A DNA stretch of 32,964 nt from Pseudomonadota bacterium. GTDB taxonomy: Bacteria; Pseudomonadota; Alphaproteobacteria; Rhizobiales; Beijerinckiaceae. A program made the translations under genes and the position numbers. Each line of letters opens with the position of its first letter. Positions within the stretch are counted from its first letter, which is position 1. A model generated the notes under the pieces. The model did not search any database. It worked only from the letters and a program-made list of their open reading frames with translations, and had not been told where the DNA came from. This document shows positions 9,252 to 17,438 of this stretch, one piece after another. The stretch covers positions 1-32,964 of the forward strand of contig JAFAAP010000044.1 of assembly GCA_023426505.1 (NCBI GenBank), read 5' to 3'.

Positions 9252-9288
9252 GGCAGGCCAGCCCTGGAGGGGAAGAGGCTGGCCTGCC
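9252..9288 (-). terminator. perfect 12-bp inverted repeat between degP and the response regulator
   Basis: GGCAGGCCAGCC (9252-9263) is exactly complementary to GGCTGGCCTGCC (9277-9288), with a 13-base loop. The predicted RNA hairpin is very GC-rich and has no run of U after it. It could therefore act as a partial terminator, an mRNA-end stabiliser for degP, or a barrier that separates degP and regulator expression. Confidence 0.45.
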
Positions 9289-9297
9289 CTGAGAAAG

Positions 9298-9338
9298 ACA
9301 CGGGGCTTACGCGAGGGGCTGGGTGGAAAACCCCGTGT
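9298..9338 (-). terminator. second hairpin downstream of degP
   Basis: ACACGGGG (9298-9305) pairs with CCCCGTGT (9331-9338) around a 25-base loop. In the direction of degP transcription it is followed by CTTTCTC. It lies about 20 bases past the degP stop, just before the stronger hairpin at 9252-9288. It is a plausible weak terminator. Confidence 0.35.
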
Positions 9339-9357
9339 CCCGCTTCGGCCGGAGGGC

Positions 9358-10563
9358 TTAGATGCCCTTCGGCTGAGAGGCGACCTCGAGGGTCACGTTC
9401 CGCTCCTTGCCGTCACGGTAGAGCGTGAGCGACACGGACTTGCCGGGAGCCACGTTCGCGATCTTGCGCGACAGATCCTTGGCTTCGCGGATCGGCTGTC
9501 CGTCGACGGCCACGATGGTGTCGCCGGTCTTCACGCCGGCCTTGGCGGCCGGGCCGTCCTTCATGGCTTCCGCCACGAGGGCGCCCTTCGGCTCGCTGAG
9601 GCCTATCGCTTCCGCGATCTCCCTGGTGACCGGCTGCATCTGCACGCCGATGAAGCCGCGGGTGACCGAACCGTTCTCCTTGAGCGAGTTCACGACCGTC
9701 TCGACGGTGCTTGCCGGGATCGCGAAGGCGATGCCCACGTTGCCGCCGGAAGGCGAGAAGATCGCCGTGTTCACGCCCACGACCTCGCCCGAGAGGTTGA
9801 AGGGCGGGCCGCCCGAGTTGCCCCGGTTCACGGAGGCGTCGATCTGGATGAAGTCGTCGTAGGGGCCTGCGCCGATGTCGCGGTGCTGGGCCGACACGAT
9901 GCCGGCCGTCACGGTGCCGCCGAGGCCGAACGGGTTGCCGATCGCCACGACCCAGTCGCCGATGCGGGCCTTCTGGCCGGCGAGGCGAACGTAGGGGAAG
10001 TCGCTGCCCTCGACCTTCAGCAGGGCGAGGTCCGTCTTCGGGTCGGTGCCGATCACCTTGGCGTCGAGCTCCTTGCCGTCATCCATGGTGACGGTGACCG
10101 AGCTCGCCTTGTCGACCACGTGGTTGTTCGTCACCACGTAGCCGTCGGCCGAGATGAAAAAGCCGGAGCCGAGGGACTGGCCGAACTGGCGGGGACGCTG
10201 CTGGCGATCGCCGCGCTGGCCGGGCTGCTGCTGGTCGCGGAACTGGCGGAAGAACCGCTCCATCGGGTGACCCGGGGGCAGGTCGGGCATGGAGAACTGC
10301 TGGCCGTCGCTGTCGTCGTCATTGTCGGCCACGTTCTGAACCTTGACCTTCACGGCTACGACGGCGGGCTTCACGCGCTCGATCACGTCCGCGAAGGACG
10401 GCACGTTCTGGATCGGCTGCGAGGCCGAGCGCAGCTCGGCGTGAGCGGCATTGGGAGCCACAAGCCCGGTCTCGACAGCGCCGCCCGCGATCAACGCCGC
10501 GATGGCCGCCGCGCCGAGCCACTTGGTCATACGCTTGCGGGGGGTGGAAACCTTGTCCAACAT
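9358..10563 (-). CDS. degP: Do/DegP-family periplasmic serine protease with a single PDZ domain
   Basis: The 401-residue protease has a signal peptide ending AHA at about residue 42 and a trypsin-like domain at about 55-295. The triad is His148 (TNNHVVDKA), Asp178 (KTDLALLKV) and Ser250 (NRGNSGGP). The LA loop is long and rich in Gln and Arg (about 85-130). Only one PDZ domain follows (about 300-395), ending ASQPKGI. Most DegP proteins of this group are near 480-520 residues and carry two PDZ domains. The 131 bases before the next gene cannot hold a second one. It should degrade misfolded envelope proteins. The start has GAGGAGAG about 8 bases upstream. Its place next to ccmH matches the rhizobial cycHJKL-degP order. 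DegS or DegQ-like function is an alternative. Confidence 0.9.
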   Translation of the reverse strand: MLDKVSTPRKRMTKWLGAAAIAALIAGGAVETGLVAPNAAHAELRSASQPIQNVPSFADVIERVKPAVVAVKVKVQNVADNDDDSDGQQFSMPDLPPGHPMERFFRQFRDQQQPGQRGDRQQRPRQFGQSLGSGFFISADGYVVTNNHVVDKASSVTVTMDDGKELDAKVIGTDPKTDLALLKVEGSDFPYVRLAGQKARIGDWVVAIGNPFGLGGTVTAGIVSAQHRDIGAGPYDDFIQIDASVNRGNSGGPPFNLSGEVVGVNTAIFSPSGGNVGIAFAIPASTVETVVNSLKENGSVTRGFIGVQMQPVTREIAEAIGLSEPKGALVAEAMKDGPAAKAGVKTGDTIVAVDGQPIREAKDLSRKIANVAPGKSVSLTLYRDGKERNVTLEVASQPKGI

Positions 10564-10749
10564 GTTCTGTCTCTCCTCGAGGAACCCTCTTGGGATCGTC
10601 GTAGGAAGAAGATGGGGTTGGCCGCCTTACGGCACCCTCACCTCAAGATGAAATGTTCGTAAGGTTGCGACGTCACACACGGGACGGGTGCGGACGCGGC
10701 CGATTGTGGTCGGCCCGGCAATGATGCTAGATGCGCTCAAGGTTCATCG

Positions 10750-10770
10750 GGCGGCGCTAGAGGCGCCGCC
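10750..10770 (+). other. GC-rich hairpin upstream of the small lipoprotein gene
   Basis: GGCGGCGC (10750-10757) and GCGCCGCC (10763-10770) form an 8-bp stem with a 5-base loop. The hairpin ends about 15 bases before the lipoprotein ATG, so it would sit just upstream of the ribosome binding site in the mRNA. It may be part of a 5' leader. A short TTTT follows at 10778-10781. Confidence 0.3.
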
Positions 10771-10785
10771 GTGGGGGTTTTCGAG

Positions 10786-10911
10786 ATGAAGCGCATGATC
10801 CAAGTCGCCTGCGTGATCGGGCTGGGACTTCTGGCCTCGGCCTGCGACAAATGCGGCAACTGGAACATCAACACGCCGCAGTTCTGCACCGGCGTGAACC
10901 CCAAGGGCTGA
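10786..10911 (+). CDS. small lipoprotein (41 aa), hypothetical
   Basis: The frame runs ATG (10786) to TGA (10911). The product starts MKRM, has a hydrophobic stretch and a lipobox ending LLASAC, with Cys20 as the lipidation site. The mature part is only 22 residues and holds two further cysteines (Cys23, Cys34). The residue after the lipidated Cys is Asp, which in E. coli favours retention in the inner membrane; whether this holds here is unknown. GGGGG lies about 10 bases upstream of the ATG. It is on the opposite strand to its neighbours ccmH and degP, so it must have its own promoter. No family was recognised. It vaguely resembles entericidin-type small lipoproteins in size only. Confidence 0.68.
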   Translation: MKRMIQVACVIGLGLLASACDKCGNWNINTPQFCTGVNPKG

Positions 10912-10927
10912 CGCCTTCTTACGCGGG

Positions 10928-11389
10928 TCAGCGCCCCTGGTCGCGCTCGAGCAGGGCCTGCACGGCCTCCTGCTCGTTCGGGTCGAGGGCCGTCGCCGCG
11001 GCCTGCGGGCGGCGGCGCAGGGCCGTCCAGGCGCCGATTCCGCCCAGGACCAGCACGAGGGCCGGCGCGAGCCATAACAGCAGCGTATGGGCCCCGAAGG
11101 TGGGCTTGAGCAGCACGAACTCGCCGTAGCGTTGGACGAGATAGCTCTCGACCTGCTCGTTGCTGTCGCCGGCCTGCAGCCGCTCGCGCACGAGCAGGCG
11201 CAGGTCCTTGGCGAGGGGCGCGTCGGAATCGTCGATGGACTGGTTCTGGCACACCATGCAGCGCAGGCCCGCCGAGATCTTCCTGGCCCGCTGCTCCAGG
11301 GCCGGATCCTTCAGCACCTCGTCGGGCTGGACCGCGTGAACGGCGTTGCCGATGAAGAGCGTCGCCAGCAGCGCGAGAACGAACCGCAT
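10928..11389 (-). CDS. ccmH: cytochrome c-type biogenesis protein CcmH/CycL
   Basis: The 153-residue thiol-disulfide protein keeps apocytochrome c haem-binding cysteines reduced for haem attachment. It has a signal peptide (about 1-19), the family motif LRCMVCQNQSI with Cys44 and Cys47, and a C-terminal membrane helix at about 103-124 followed by a short cytoplasmic tail. The length is right for the short CcmH/CycL type found in alphaproteobacteria, in which the CcmI part is a separate gene. It lies 5 bases after ccmF on the same strand and is the last gene of the ccm run. Confidence 0.95.
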   Translation of the reverse strand: MRFVLALLATLFIGNAVHAVQPDEVLKDPALEQRARKISAGLRCMVCQNQSIDDSDAPLAKDLRLLVRERLQAGDSNEQVESYLVQRYGEFVLLKPTFGAHTLLLWLAPALVLVLGGIGAWTALRRRPQAAATALDPNEQEAVQALLERDQGR

Positions 11390-11394
11390 GGCCT

Positions 11395-13380
11395 CTACTC
11401 CGCCGGGACGGCCGAGGCCGGAGGCGCAGCCCTGGCCCGGGTGGGCGCGCCGATGCGCAGACGCCGGTCCGTAAGCGAGAGCCCGCCACCCGCCGCCATG
11501 ACGACCGCGCCGAGCCAGATCAGCAGCACGAGCGGCTTGTGGTAGATGCGCATGCCGATCGTGCCGTCCGCATGGACCTCGCCGATGCTCACATAGACCT
11601 GGCTGAGGCCCACGGTCATGATGCCGGCCTCCGTGGTCGGCATGCCCCGCGTCACGTAGAGGCGCTTCATGGTCTCGACCGTGCCGAGTTCCTGCCCGTT
11701 GCGGAAGATCCGCATGAGGGCGACGTCCTCGCGGTAATTGGCTTCCTGGCGCGGCACCACGCGCTCGAGCCTCGCCTGGTACGGACCGGCGCTCATGCTG
11801 TCGCCGGCTTTGAGGGTGCCGAGGCCTTCAGCGTCCCAGGCGGTGGCCGCGATGCCGATCACGGTCACGCCGACGCCCGCATGGGCGACGACGGTGCCCC
11901 AGGTCGAGCGCGGCAGGCCCGCGGCCTTGCGCCAGACGGTGGCGAGCGGCGTTCCCCTGCTCCAGGAGCGGGTCACGATCTCGTTCACGGAGCCGAGCAC
12001 CAGATAGGCGCCGAGGCCGATGCCGAGGGGGGCCGCGACCGGTCCGCCGTCGCGGAATGCAACGAGCGCCAGGGTGACGAGGAGCGCGATGCCGAACACG
12101 GCGTAGAGCCGCTGCACCGTGCCGAGGAGATTGCCGCGCTTCCAGGCGAGGGTCTGGCCGATCGGGACCAGGAACAGCAGCGGGATGACGAGCGGCAGGA
12201 AGGTGAAGTTGAAGAACGGGGCGCCGACCGAGATCTTGTCGCCGGTGAGCACTTCGAGCGCCAGCGGATAGAGGGTGCCGACGAAGACGGTGGCGCAGGC
12301 GGTCGCGAGCAGGAGGTTGTTGAGGACGAGCGCGCCCTCACGGGAGACCGGCGCGAACAGGCCGCCCTGCTTCAGCATCGGCGCGCGCCAGGCGAAGAGC
12401 GCCAGCGAGCCTCCGATGAACACGATCAGGATGCCGAGGATGAACACGCCGCGCTCCGGGTCCACCGCGAAGGAATGGACCGACGTAAGCACGCCGGAGC
12501 GGACCAGGAAGGTGCCGAGCAGAGACAGGGAGAAGGTGAGGATCGCGAGCAGGATCGTCCAGACCTTCAGGGCGTCGCGCTTCTCCATCACGACCGTGGA
12601 GTGCAGCAGCGCCGTGCCGGCGAGCCAAGGCATGAGCGAGGCGTTCTCGACCGGATCCCAGAACCACCAGCCGCCCCAGCCGAGCTCGTAATAGGCCCAG
12701 TAGGAGCCCATCGCGATGCCGAGCGTCAGGAACACCCAGGCGCCGAGCGTCCAGGGCCGCACGATGCGCGCCCAGACCGCGTCGATGCGCCCGTCGATCA
12801 GCGCCGCGCAGGCGAACGCGAAGGAGATCGAGAAGCCCACATAGCCGATGTAGAGGAGCGGCGGGTGGATCGCGAGGCCCGGATCCTGCAGGAGCGGGTT
12901 GAGGTCCTGGCCCTCGGACGGAGCGGGCATGATCCGCGTGAAGGGATTGGACGTCATGAGGATGAAGAGCAGGAACGCGATGGTGACGAGCCCCTGCACC
13001 GCGAGCGTGTTCGCCTGCAGCTTCACCGGAACGGTGTTGCGCGACAGCGCCACGACGGCGCCGAACAAAGCCAGGATCAGGACCCACAGGAGCATGGAGC
13101 CCTCGTGGTTCCCCCACACGCCGGAGATCTTGTAGATCATCGGCTTGGTCGAATGCGAGTTCTCGACCACGTTGATCACCGAGAAATCGGACGTCACGTA
13201 CGCGACCGTGAGGGCGAAGAACGCGAAGGCGAGGCAGGCGAGAACCGCGAGCGCCGCAGCCGGCGCCACCGCCATCAGGACCGGGTCGTTCGACCGGGCG
13301 CCCCAGAGCGGCACCACGAACTGGATCAGGGATAATCCGAGCGCGAGTGCGAGCGCGAAATGTCCGGCCTCGACCAACAC
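11395..13380 (-). CDS. ccmF: haem lyase CcmF/NrfE family subunit
   Basis: The 661-residue polytopic inner-membrane protein of cytochrome c maturation system I takes haem from CcmE and joins it to apocytochrome c with CcmH and CcmI. The tryptophan-rich haem-handling signature is clear in WGGWWFWDPVENASLMPWLA. Histidines of the family are also seen, for example in GVWGNHEGSMLLW. Many hydrophobic helices span the length. The start codon is GTG at 13380, preceded by AAGGAG about 7 bases upstream. The length is standard. It lies 16 bases after ccmE and 5 bases before ccmH in one operon. Confidence 0.96.
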   Translation of the reverse strand: MLVEAGHFALALALGLSLIQFVVPLWGARSNDPVLMAVAPAAALAVLACLAFAFFALTVAYVTSDFSVINVVENSHSTKPMIYKISGVWGNHEGSMLLWVLILALFGAVVALSRNTVPVKLQANTLAVQGLVTIAFLLFILMTSNPFTRIMPAPSEGQDLNPLLQDPGLAIHPPLLYIGYVGFSISFAFACAALIDGRIDAVWARIVRPWTLGAWVFLTLGIAMGSYWAYYELGWGGWWFWDPVENASLMPWLAGTALLHSTVVMEKRDALKVWTILLAILTFSLSLLGTFLVRSGVLTSVHSFAVDPERGVFILGILIVFIGGSLALFAWRAPMLKQGGLFAPVSREGALVLNNLLLATACATVFVGTLYPLALEVLTGDKISVGAPFFNFTFLPLVIPLLFLVPIGQTLAWKRGNLLGTVQRLYAVFGIALLVTLALVAFRDGGPVAAPLGIGLGAYLVLGSVNEIVTRSWSRGTPLATVWRKAAGLPRSTWGTVVAHAGVGVTVIGIAATAWDAEGLGTLKAGDSMSAGPYQARLERVVPRQEANYREDVALMRIFRNGQELGTVETMKRLYVTRGMPTTEAGIMTVGLSQVYVSIGEVHADGTIGMRIYHKPLVLLIWLGAVVMAAGGGLSLTDRRLRIGAPTRARAAPPASAVPAE

Positions 13381-13396
13381 GATGGCACTCCTTACG

Positions 13397-13855
13397 TTAC
13401 TGCGTCTGCGGCGCGGCGTTCGCCTCGCCTTGCCAATGGCCCTGCTTCTTCAGGGCATCGGCGACCTCACGGGGCATGTAGTTCTCGTCGTGCTTGGCGA
13501 GCACGGTGTCGGCCTTGAAGGTGCCGGACGGATCGAGCGCGCCTTCGGCCACGATCCCCTGCCCTTCACGGAAGAGGTCCGGCAGCAGGCCGTTGTAGTT
13601 CACGCGGATCGAGCTCTGCGCGTCCATGACCTCGAACGAGACCTGCTGGTTCGCGCCGCGCTGGACCGAACCCTCCTTCACGAGGCCGCCGAGGCGGAAG
13701 CGCGTGCCGGGCTGCACGTTCTTGGCCTGCACGTCGGCGGGCGAGTTGAAGAACACGATCGTGTCGTTCATGGCGAACAGCACGAGGCCGAGGGCGACCG
13801 CAAGGATGCAGCCGGCAACACCGATCAGGGTCAGGCGGCGTTGTTTTCTGGTCAT
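13397..13855 (-). CDS. ccmE: cytochrome c maturation protein CcmE (haem chaperone)
   Basis: This 152-residue periplasmic haem chaperone is tethered by an N-terminal helix (about 8-28). The OB-fold domain carries the haem-binding His122 and Tyr126 in VLAKHDENYMP, matching the H-x-x-x-Y type of CcmE. It receives haem from CcmABC, which are not in this window, and passes it to CcmF. Its ATG overlaps the ccmI stop in an ATGA arrangement, so translation is probably coupled. Confidence 0.96.
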   Translation of the reverse strand: MTRKQRRLTLIGVAGCILAVALGLVLFAMNDTIVFFNSPADVQAKNVQPGTRFRLGGLVKEGSVQRGANQQVSFEVMDAQSSIRVNYNGLLPDLFREGQGIVAEGALDPSGTFKADTVLAKHDENYMPREVADALKKQGHWQGEANAAPQTQ

Positions 13856-14949
13856 TGCGCAGCGTCAGTCAATTTCAGTTCACGGGCCATCGCCTCGATG
13901 GTCTTCAGCCCCGCATCGTCCTGCGCCAGCGCCTGGCGGGCCCTCTGGGCTGCGGCCTCTGCTTTATCACGTTGGCCCAGGACCGCATAGGAGCGCATGA
14001 GTCGCGCCCATTCCTCGGCGCTGCCGCCCTGGTTTTCCAGGCGCTCCGCGAGGCCGGACACCATCCGCTGGATGTCGGCGGCGCCCACCTGCGGGGCCTG
14101 CGCCGCAGCCGGCGGCACCGGCGCGCCGAGCCGGGTCAGCTGCTCCCGGACCAGAGAAACCCACGGGGCATCGGCGGGCGAGATCGACAGGAGGTCGGTG
14201 TAGGCGGCCTTCGCCTTCTCGACCTGTCCGTCCTGCTCGGCGGCCTGGGCGAGATAGAAGCGCGCCTTGGGGGCGCCGGCATCGAGCTTCACGGCCTTCT
14301 CGAAAGCGGCCTGCGCGTCGCTCGAGATCAGCCCGTTCTTGGCGAGGACGAGGGCCTCGCCGTAATTGGACAGCCGGTCGGCGTCGTCGCCCAGGATGCG
14401 CAGGGCCGATTCGTAGGCCTTCACGGCATCGTCCACCCGGCCCATGCGGATGTAGACCGGAGCGAGCACCTCCCAGCCGCGCCCGTCCTGCGGGTGCTGG
14501 GCGAGATGGGATTCGATCTGCGACACGGCGGTGGCGAGGTCCTGGGTCTGCGCCTGCTGCTGCGGCGCAGTGGCGACCGGCCGGTCGAAGATGTGCGGAG
14601 ACCCGTAGGCGCCATAGACCGCGATGGCGAGAATCGGCACGACCGACAGGGCCAGCGTCGACACCGCGCGGCGGCGGCGAAGGGCCGGTTCGCCGACGGC
14701 CGCGGAGGCGGTGTCCTCCAGGCCGGTGGCGCGCAGGAGCCGGCGGCCGGCCTCGGCCATTGCGGCCTCCGCCTCGGCGGGCAGGAGCGCGCCGCGCTCC
14801 CGGTCGCGTTCGATCTCGGCGATCTGGTCCCGGTAGAACTGGACGTTGGGATCCGCCTGTCCGCGAACGGCCGAATGGCGCGACAGCGGCCACAGAACCA
14901 CCATCACGGCAGCCGCCGTCATTGCCAGGAGTATTATCCAGATCACCAT
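13852..14949 (-). CDS. ccmI: c-type cytochrome biogenesis protein CcmI/CycH
   Basis: The 365-residue apocytochrome c chaperone has an N-terminal membrane helix (about 1-20), the family block NVQFYRDQIAEIERDRERG, a second helix at about 95-115 and a periplasmic TPR-rich part (about 140-355), with repeats around GRGWEVLAPVYIRMGRVDDA. It presents apocytochrome c to the CcmF/CcmH lyase. It is the first ccm gene here and overlaps ccmE by 4 bases. AGGG lies about 4-5 bases before the ATG. The upstream neighbour is the FeuQ-like kinase, 70 bases away, with a hairpin between. Confidence 0.94.
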   Translation of the reverse strand: MVIWIILLAMTAAAVMVVLWPLSRHSAVRGQADPNVQFYRDQIAEIERDRERGALLPAEAEAAMAEAGRRLLRATGLEDTASAAVGEPALRRRRAVSTLALSVVPILAIAVYGAYGSPHIFDRPVATAPQQQAQTQDLATAVSQIESHLAQHPQDGRGWEVLAPVYIRMGRVDDAVKAYESALRILGDDADRLSNYGEALVLAKNGLISSDAQAAFEKAVKLDAGAPKARFYLAQAAEQDGQVEKAKAAYTDLLSISPADAPWVSLVREQLTRLGAPVPPAAAQAPQVGAADIQRMVSGLAERLENQGGSAEEWARLMRSYAVLGQRDKAEAAAQRARQALAQDDAGLKTIEAMARELKLTDAAQ

Positions 14950-14964
14950 GAGACCCTAATTAAC

Positions 14965-14996
14965 CCGTGCCGCCCTCAAGCACGATGGTGGCACGG
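14965..14996 (-). terminator. hairpin between the FeuQ-like kinase gene and ccmI
   Basis: CCGTGCCGCC (14965-14974) and GGTGGCACGG (14987-14996) pair in 9 of 10 positions, with a G-U pair in RNA, around a 12-base loop. It lies between the kinase stop and the ccmI start. In the direction of transcription it is followed by GTTAATTAG rather than a U run. It may be a weak terminator or an attenuator that sets ccm expression relative to the regulator pair. Confidence 0.35.
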
Positions 14997-15019
14997 TGTC
15001 ACGCGCAAAGCGCCCGCCG

Positions 15020-16417
15020 TCAAGCTTTGTCCCCCGGAAGCTCCAGAACGGCCCGCAAACCGCCCATCGGCGAGGCCTCGAGGCTCAGGGAACCGCGGTA
15101 GAGCGCCGCGAGGTCGCTGACGATGGAGAGGCCCAGCCCCGAGCCCGGCTTGGTCTCGTCGAGGCGGCGTCCGCGCTTGATCATCTCGCTGCGCGCGGCC
15201 TCGGGCAGGCCCGGCCCGTCGTCGTCGATCAGGAGGCGGATGCGCGCCCGGTCGGCGCCCTCCCGCAGGACCTCGGCCGTCACCGCCACCTTGCCGTCGG
15301 CCCATTTGGCCGCGTTGTCGATGAGGTTGCCGGCCATTTCCTCGAGGTCCTGCTTCTCGCCCCGGAAGCGCAGGCCCTTCGGAATCGCGAGCTCCACCGC
15401 CAGATCCTTGTCCCGGTAAATCTTGGCGAAGGTCCTGGCGAGGCCGTCGATCACGGGCCCCACCTCGGTCAGCGTGCCGAGCGTGCCGGCGAGCGCCGCC
15501 GCGCGGGCGCGGTCGAGATAGTAGTTCACCTGGTCGCGCATGAGCGCCGCCTGCTCGCGCACCTTAGCGGCCACGTCCTCGGGCGCGTTCTCGGCCTCGT
15601 TGACGATGATGCTGAGCGGCGTCTTGAGGGCGTGGGCCAGGTTGCCGACCTGGGTGCGGGCCCGCTCCAGGATCTCCCGATTCGTGTCGAGCAGCAGGTT
15701 CAGCTCGCTCGCCAGCGGGGCGATGTCGTGCGGATATTCGCCCGCGATCCGCTCCGCCTCCCCGCGCCGGATGGCGCCGAGCGCGCTGCGCAGGTTGGCG
15801 AGCGGCCGCAGGCCGAAGCGGATCTGCAGCAGGGTCGTGAAGCCGAGCGCGAGGCCCAGGAGCGCGAAGGTGACCGTGAGGGCGAACAGGAAGCTGCGCA
15901 CCGCGGCCTCGATCTCGTCCGCCGGCCCCGCCACGCGGATGATGAAGCGCCCGTCCTCGCCGAGATCGATGTCGCGCTCGATGATGCGCAGGTCCCGGTC
16001 GTCCGGCGCCTTGCCGTAGCCGCGGCGGATCTGCCCGAAGGCCTCGTTGCCGGAGCGCGGCAGGCCCGGCAGCTGCCCGCCGAAGAGCGACTTGGAGGAA
16101 CGCACCTCGTCGGGCTTGGCGTTCGAGCGGGTGACCTGCCAATACCAGCCGGACAGGGGCAGCTCGAAGCGCGGGTCGCCGATGGGGCCGAGGTCCCGGT
16201 CCGGCGCGCCCGGCGCGACGAGGTTCGACGCGAGCGTGTTGGCGTTCACCAGCAGGCGCTGGTCGAAGGCCCGCTCCGTGTTCTCGCGATAGAGGGTGGA
16301 GAGGATGAGCCCCGCAATCAGCAGGATCACGAAGCTCCAGAAAACCGATGATGCCGCAAGGCGAACCGCGATCGACCGGCCCGCGAATCCCTTCAGGATC
16401 GGCAGGAGGCCCCTCAC
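15020..16417 (-). CDS. feuQ: sensor histidine kinase, FeuQ/PhoQ-like
   Basis: The 465-residue inner-membrane kinase has TM1 at about 22-43, a periplasmic sensor of about 130 residues and TM2 at about 175-197. The dimerisation domain contains His262 in NLAHALKTPLSIIVNEAE, and the ATPase has the N box NLIDNAAKWA and G box GSGLGLSIV. The alanine after the phosphoacceptor (HALKTP) is the PhoQ/FeuQ-type variant of the usual HDLKTP. In Sinorhizobium, FeuQ with FeuP responds to osmotic conditions and controls cyclic glucan export; the same role here is inference from position next to ccmI/cycH. It overlaps the regulator gene by 4 bases. Confidence 0.9.
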   Translation of the reverse strand: MRGLLPILKGFAGRSIAVRLAASSVFWSFVILLIAGLILSTLYRENTERAFDQRLLVNANTLASNLVAPGAPDRDLGPIGDPRFELPLSGWYWQVTRSNAKPDEVRSSKSLFGGQLPGLPRSGNEAFGQIRRGYGKAPDDRDLRIIERDIDLGEDGRFIIRVAGPADEIEAAVRSFLFALTVTFALLGLALGFTTLLQIRFGLRPLANLRSALGAIRRGEAERIAGEYPHDIAPLASELNLLLDTNREILERARTQVGNLAHALKTPLSIIVNEAENAPEDVAAKVREQAALMRDQVNYYLDRARAAALAGTLGTLTEVGPVIDGLARTFAKIYRDKDLAVELAIPKGLRFRGEKQDLEEMAGNLIDNAAKWADGKVAVTAEVLREGADRARIRLLIDDDGPGLPEAARSEMIKRGRRLDETKPGSGLGLSIVSDLAALYRGSLSLEASPMGGLRAVLELPGDKA

Positions 16418-17085
16418 GTCCGGGTCTGGCCCGCGTCGAGCAGGTAGCCGAGGCCGCGCACGGTCTGGATGATGTCGACGCCGAGCTTCTTGCGCAGGCG
16501 GCCGATGAACACCTCGATCGTGTTCGAGTCGCGGTCGAAGTCCTGGTCGTAGAGGTGCTCGGTCAGCTCGCCCCGAGACACGATGCGGCCCGTATGGTGC
16601 ATCAGGTACGAGAGCAGCCGGTACTCGTGCGAGGTCAGCTTGACCGGGTTGCCGTCGACCGCGACCCGGCCGGAGCGGGTGTCGAGCTTGACCGGGCCGC
16701 AGCTGATCTCGCTCGTGGCGTGGCCGGTGGCCCGGCGCAGGAGGGCGCGGACGCGGGCCAAGAGCTCCTCTATGTGGAAGGGCTTGGTCACGTAGTCGTC
16801 CGCTCCGGCGTCGAAGCCCTGCACCTTGTCGCTCCAGCGGTCGCGGGCGGTCAGGATGATGACCGGCATCTTACGGCCCTCGCGCCGCCATGCGTTCAGC
16901 ACGGAGACGCCGTCGACCTTCGGCAGGCCGAGATCGAGGATCACGGCGTCGTAGGGCTCCGTATCGCCCAGGAACTGCCCCTCCTCGCCGTCGGAGGCGG
17001 AGTCGACCGCATAGCCCGCCTGTTCCAGGGCGGTCACGATCTGGCGATTGAGGATCGCATCATCCTCGACAACGAGAAGGCGCAC
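16414..17085 (-). CDS. feuP: OmpR-family response regulator, FeuP/PhoP-like
   Basis: The 223-residue regulator has receiver residues Glu7, Asp8 and Asp9, phosphoacceptor Asp51 (VILDLGLPKVDG) and the switch lysine in YVTKPF. The C-terminal winged helix contains SNTIEVFIGRLRKKLG and ends TVRGLGYLLDAG. It belongs with the kinase that follows with a 4-base overlap. It lies 15 bases after a PepSY-like gene, so the three genes form one operon. The order FeuP-FeuQ-ccmI is conserved in rhizobia, which supports the name. Confidence 0.92.
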   Translation of the reverse strand: MRLLVVEDDAILNRQIVTALEQAGYAVDSASDGEEGQFLGDTEPYDAVILDLGLPKVDGVSVLNAWRREGRKMPVIILTARDRWSDKVQGFDAGADDYVTKPFHIEELLARVRALLRRATGHATSEISCGPVKLDTRSGRVAVDGNPVKLTSHEYRLLSYLMHHTGRIVSRGELTEHLYDQDFDRDSNTIEVFIGRLRKKLGVDIIQTVRGLGYLLDAGQTRT

Positions 17086-17100
17086 GCTTTCCAGCTTTCC

Positions 17101-17415
17101 TTAATGAACCGATTTCACGCGTCCCGAGGACCCGTCGATCATCACTTGCACGATCCGGCCGTCCCTCTGCAAGGCCACGATGACGTAAACCAGCTCGTCG
17201 CTGTTCCGGCAGAGGTTGGCCCTGACCACGTCGGCGTTCGGAACTTGGCGCCGCGCGGTCATGACGGCGGTGGCCGGGGCGACCACGTCCTTGGACGCGA
17301 CCGCCGCCTGCATTTCGCGCGGCAGCAGGCAGTCCTGGAGAGCCGCCGACGCGCTCTGCGCGTGCGCGGCACCCAGGAATCCCCACCACATGATGATCGG
17401 CCAGATCAGACGCAT
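17101..17415 (-). CDS. secreted PepSY-like small protein upstream of the regulator pair
   Basis: The 104-residue protein has a signal peptide (MRLIWPIIMWWGFLGAAHA, cleaved after AHA) and a C-terminal PepSY-like block: LVYVIVALQRDGRIVQVMID followed by GSSGRVKSVH. Two cysteines (in LQDCLLP and ANLCRNS) could form a disulfide in the periplasm. PepSY proteins often precede PhoP/PhoQ-type pairs and may inhibit proteases or modulate the sensor; a role as accessory to the FeuQ-like kinase is inference. The start at 17415 was chosen because it gives a clean signal peptide. A GTG at 17439 in the same frame adds 8 residues without a ribosome binding site and falls in the candidate operator. Confidence 0.78.
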   Translation of the reverse strand: MRLIWPIIMWWGFLGAAHAQSASAALQDCLLPREMQAAVASKDVVAPATAVMTARRQVPNADVVRANLCRNSDELVYVIVALQRDGRIVQVMIDGSSGRVKSVH

Positions 17416-17438
17416 GGTCGGAACATGCCCTTTCGGCA

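Noticed and set aside
10564..10700. Heat-shock sigma-32 type promoter before degP
   Set aside because: CTTGAG and CCCCAT are both present upstream, but they are about 24 bases apart, too far for this promoter class.
11539..13335. Long plus-strand open frame opposite ccmF
   Set aside because: Low-complexity charged translation antisense to a well-recognised gene; codon-bias shadow.
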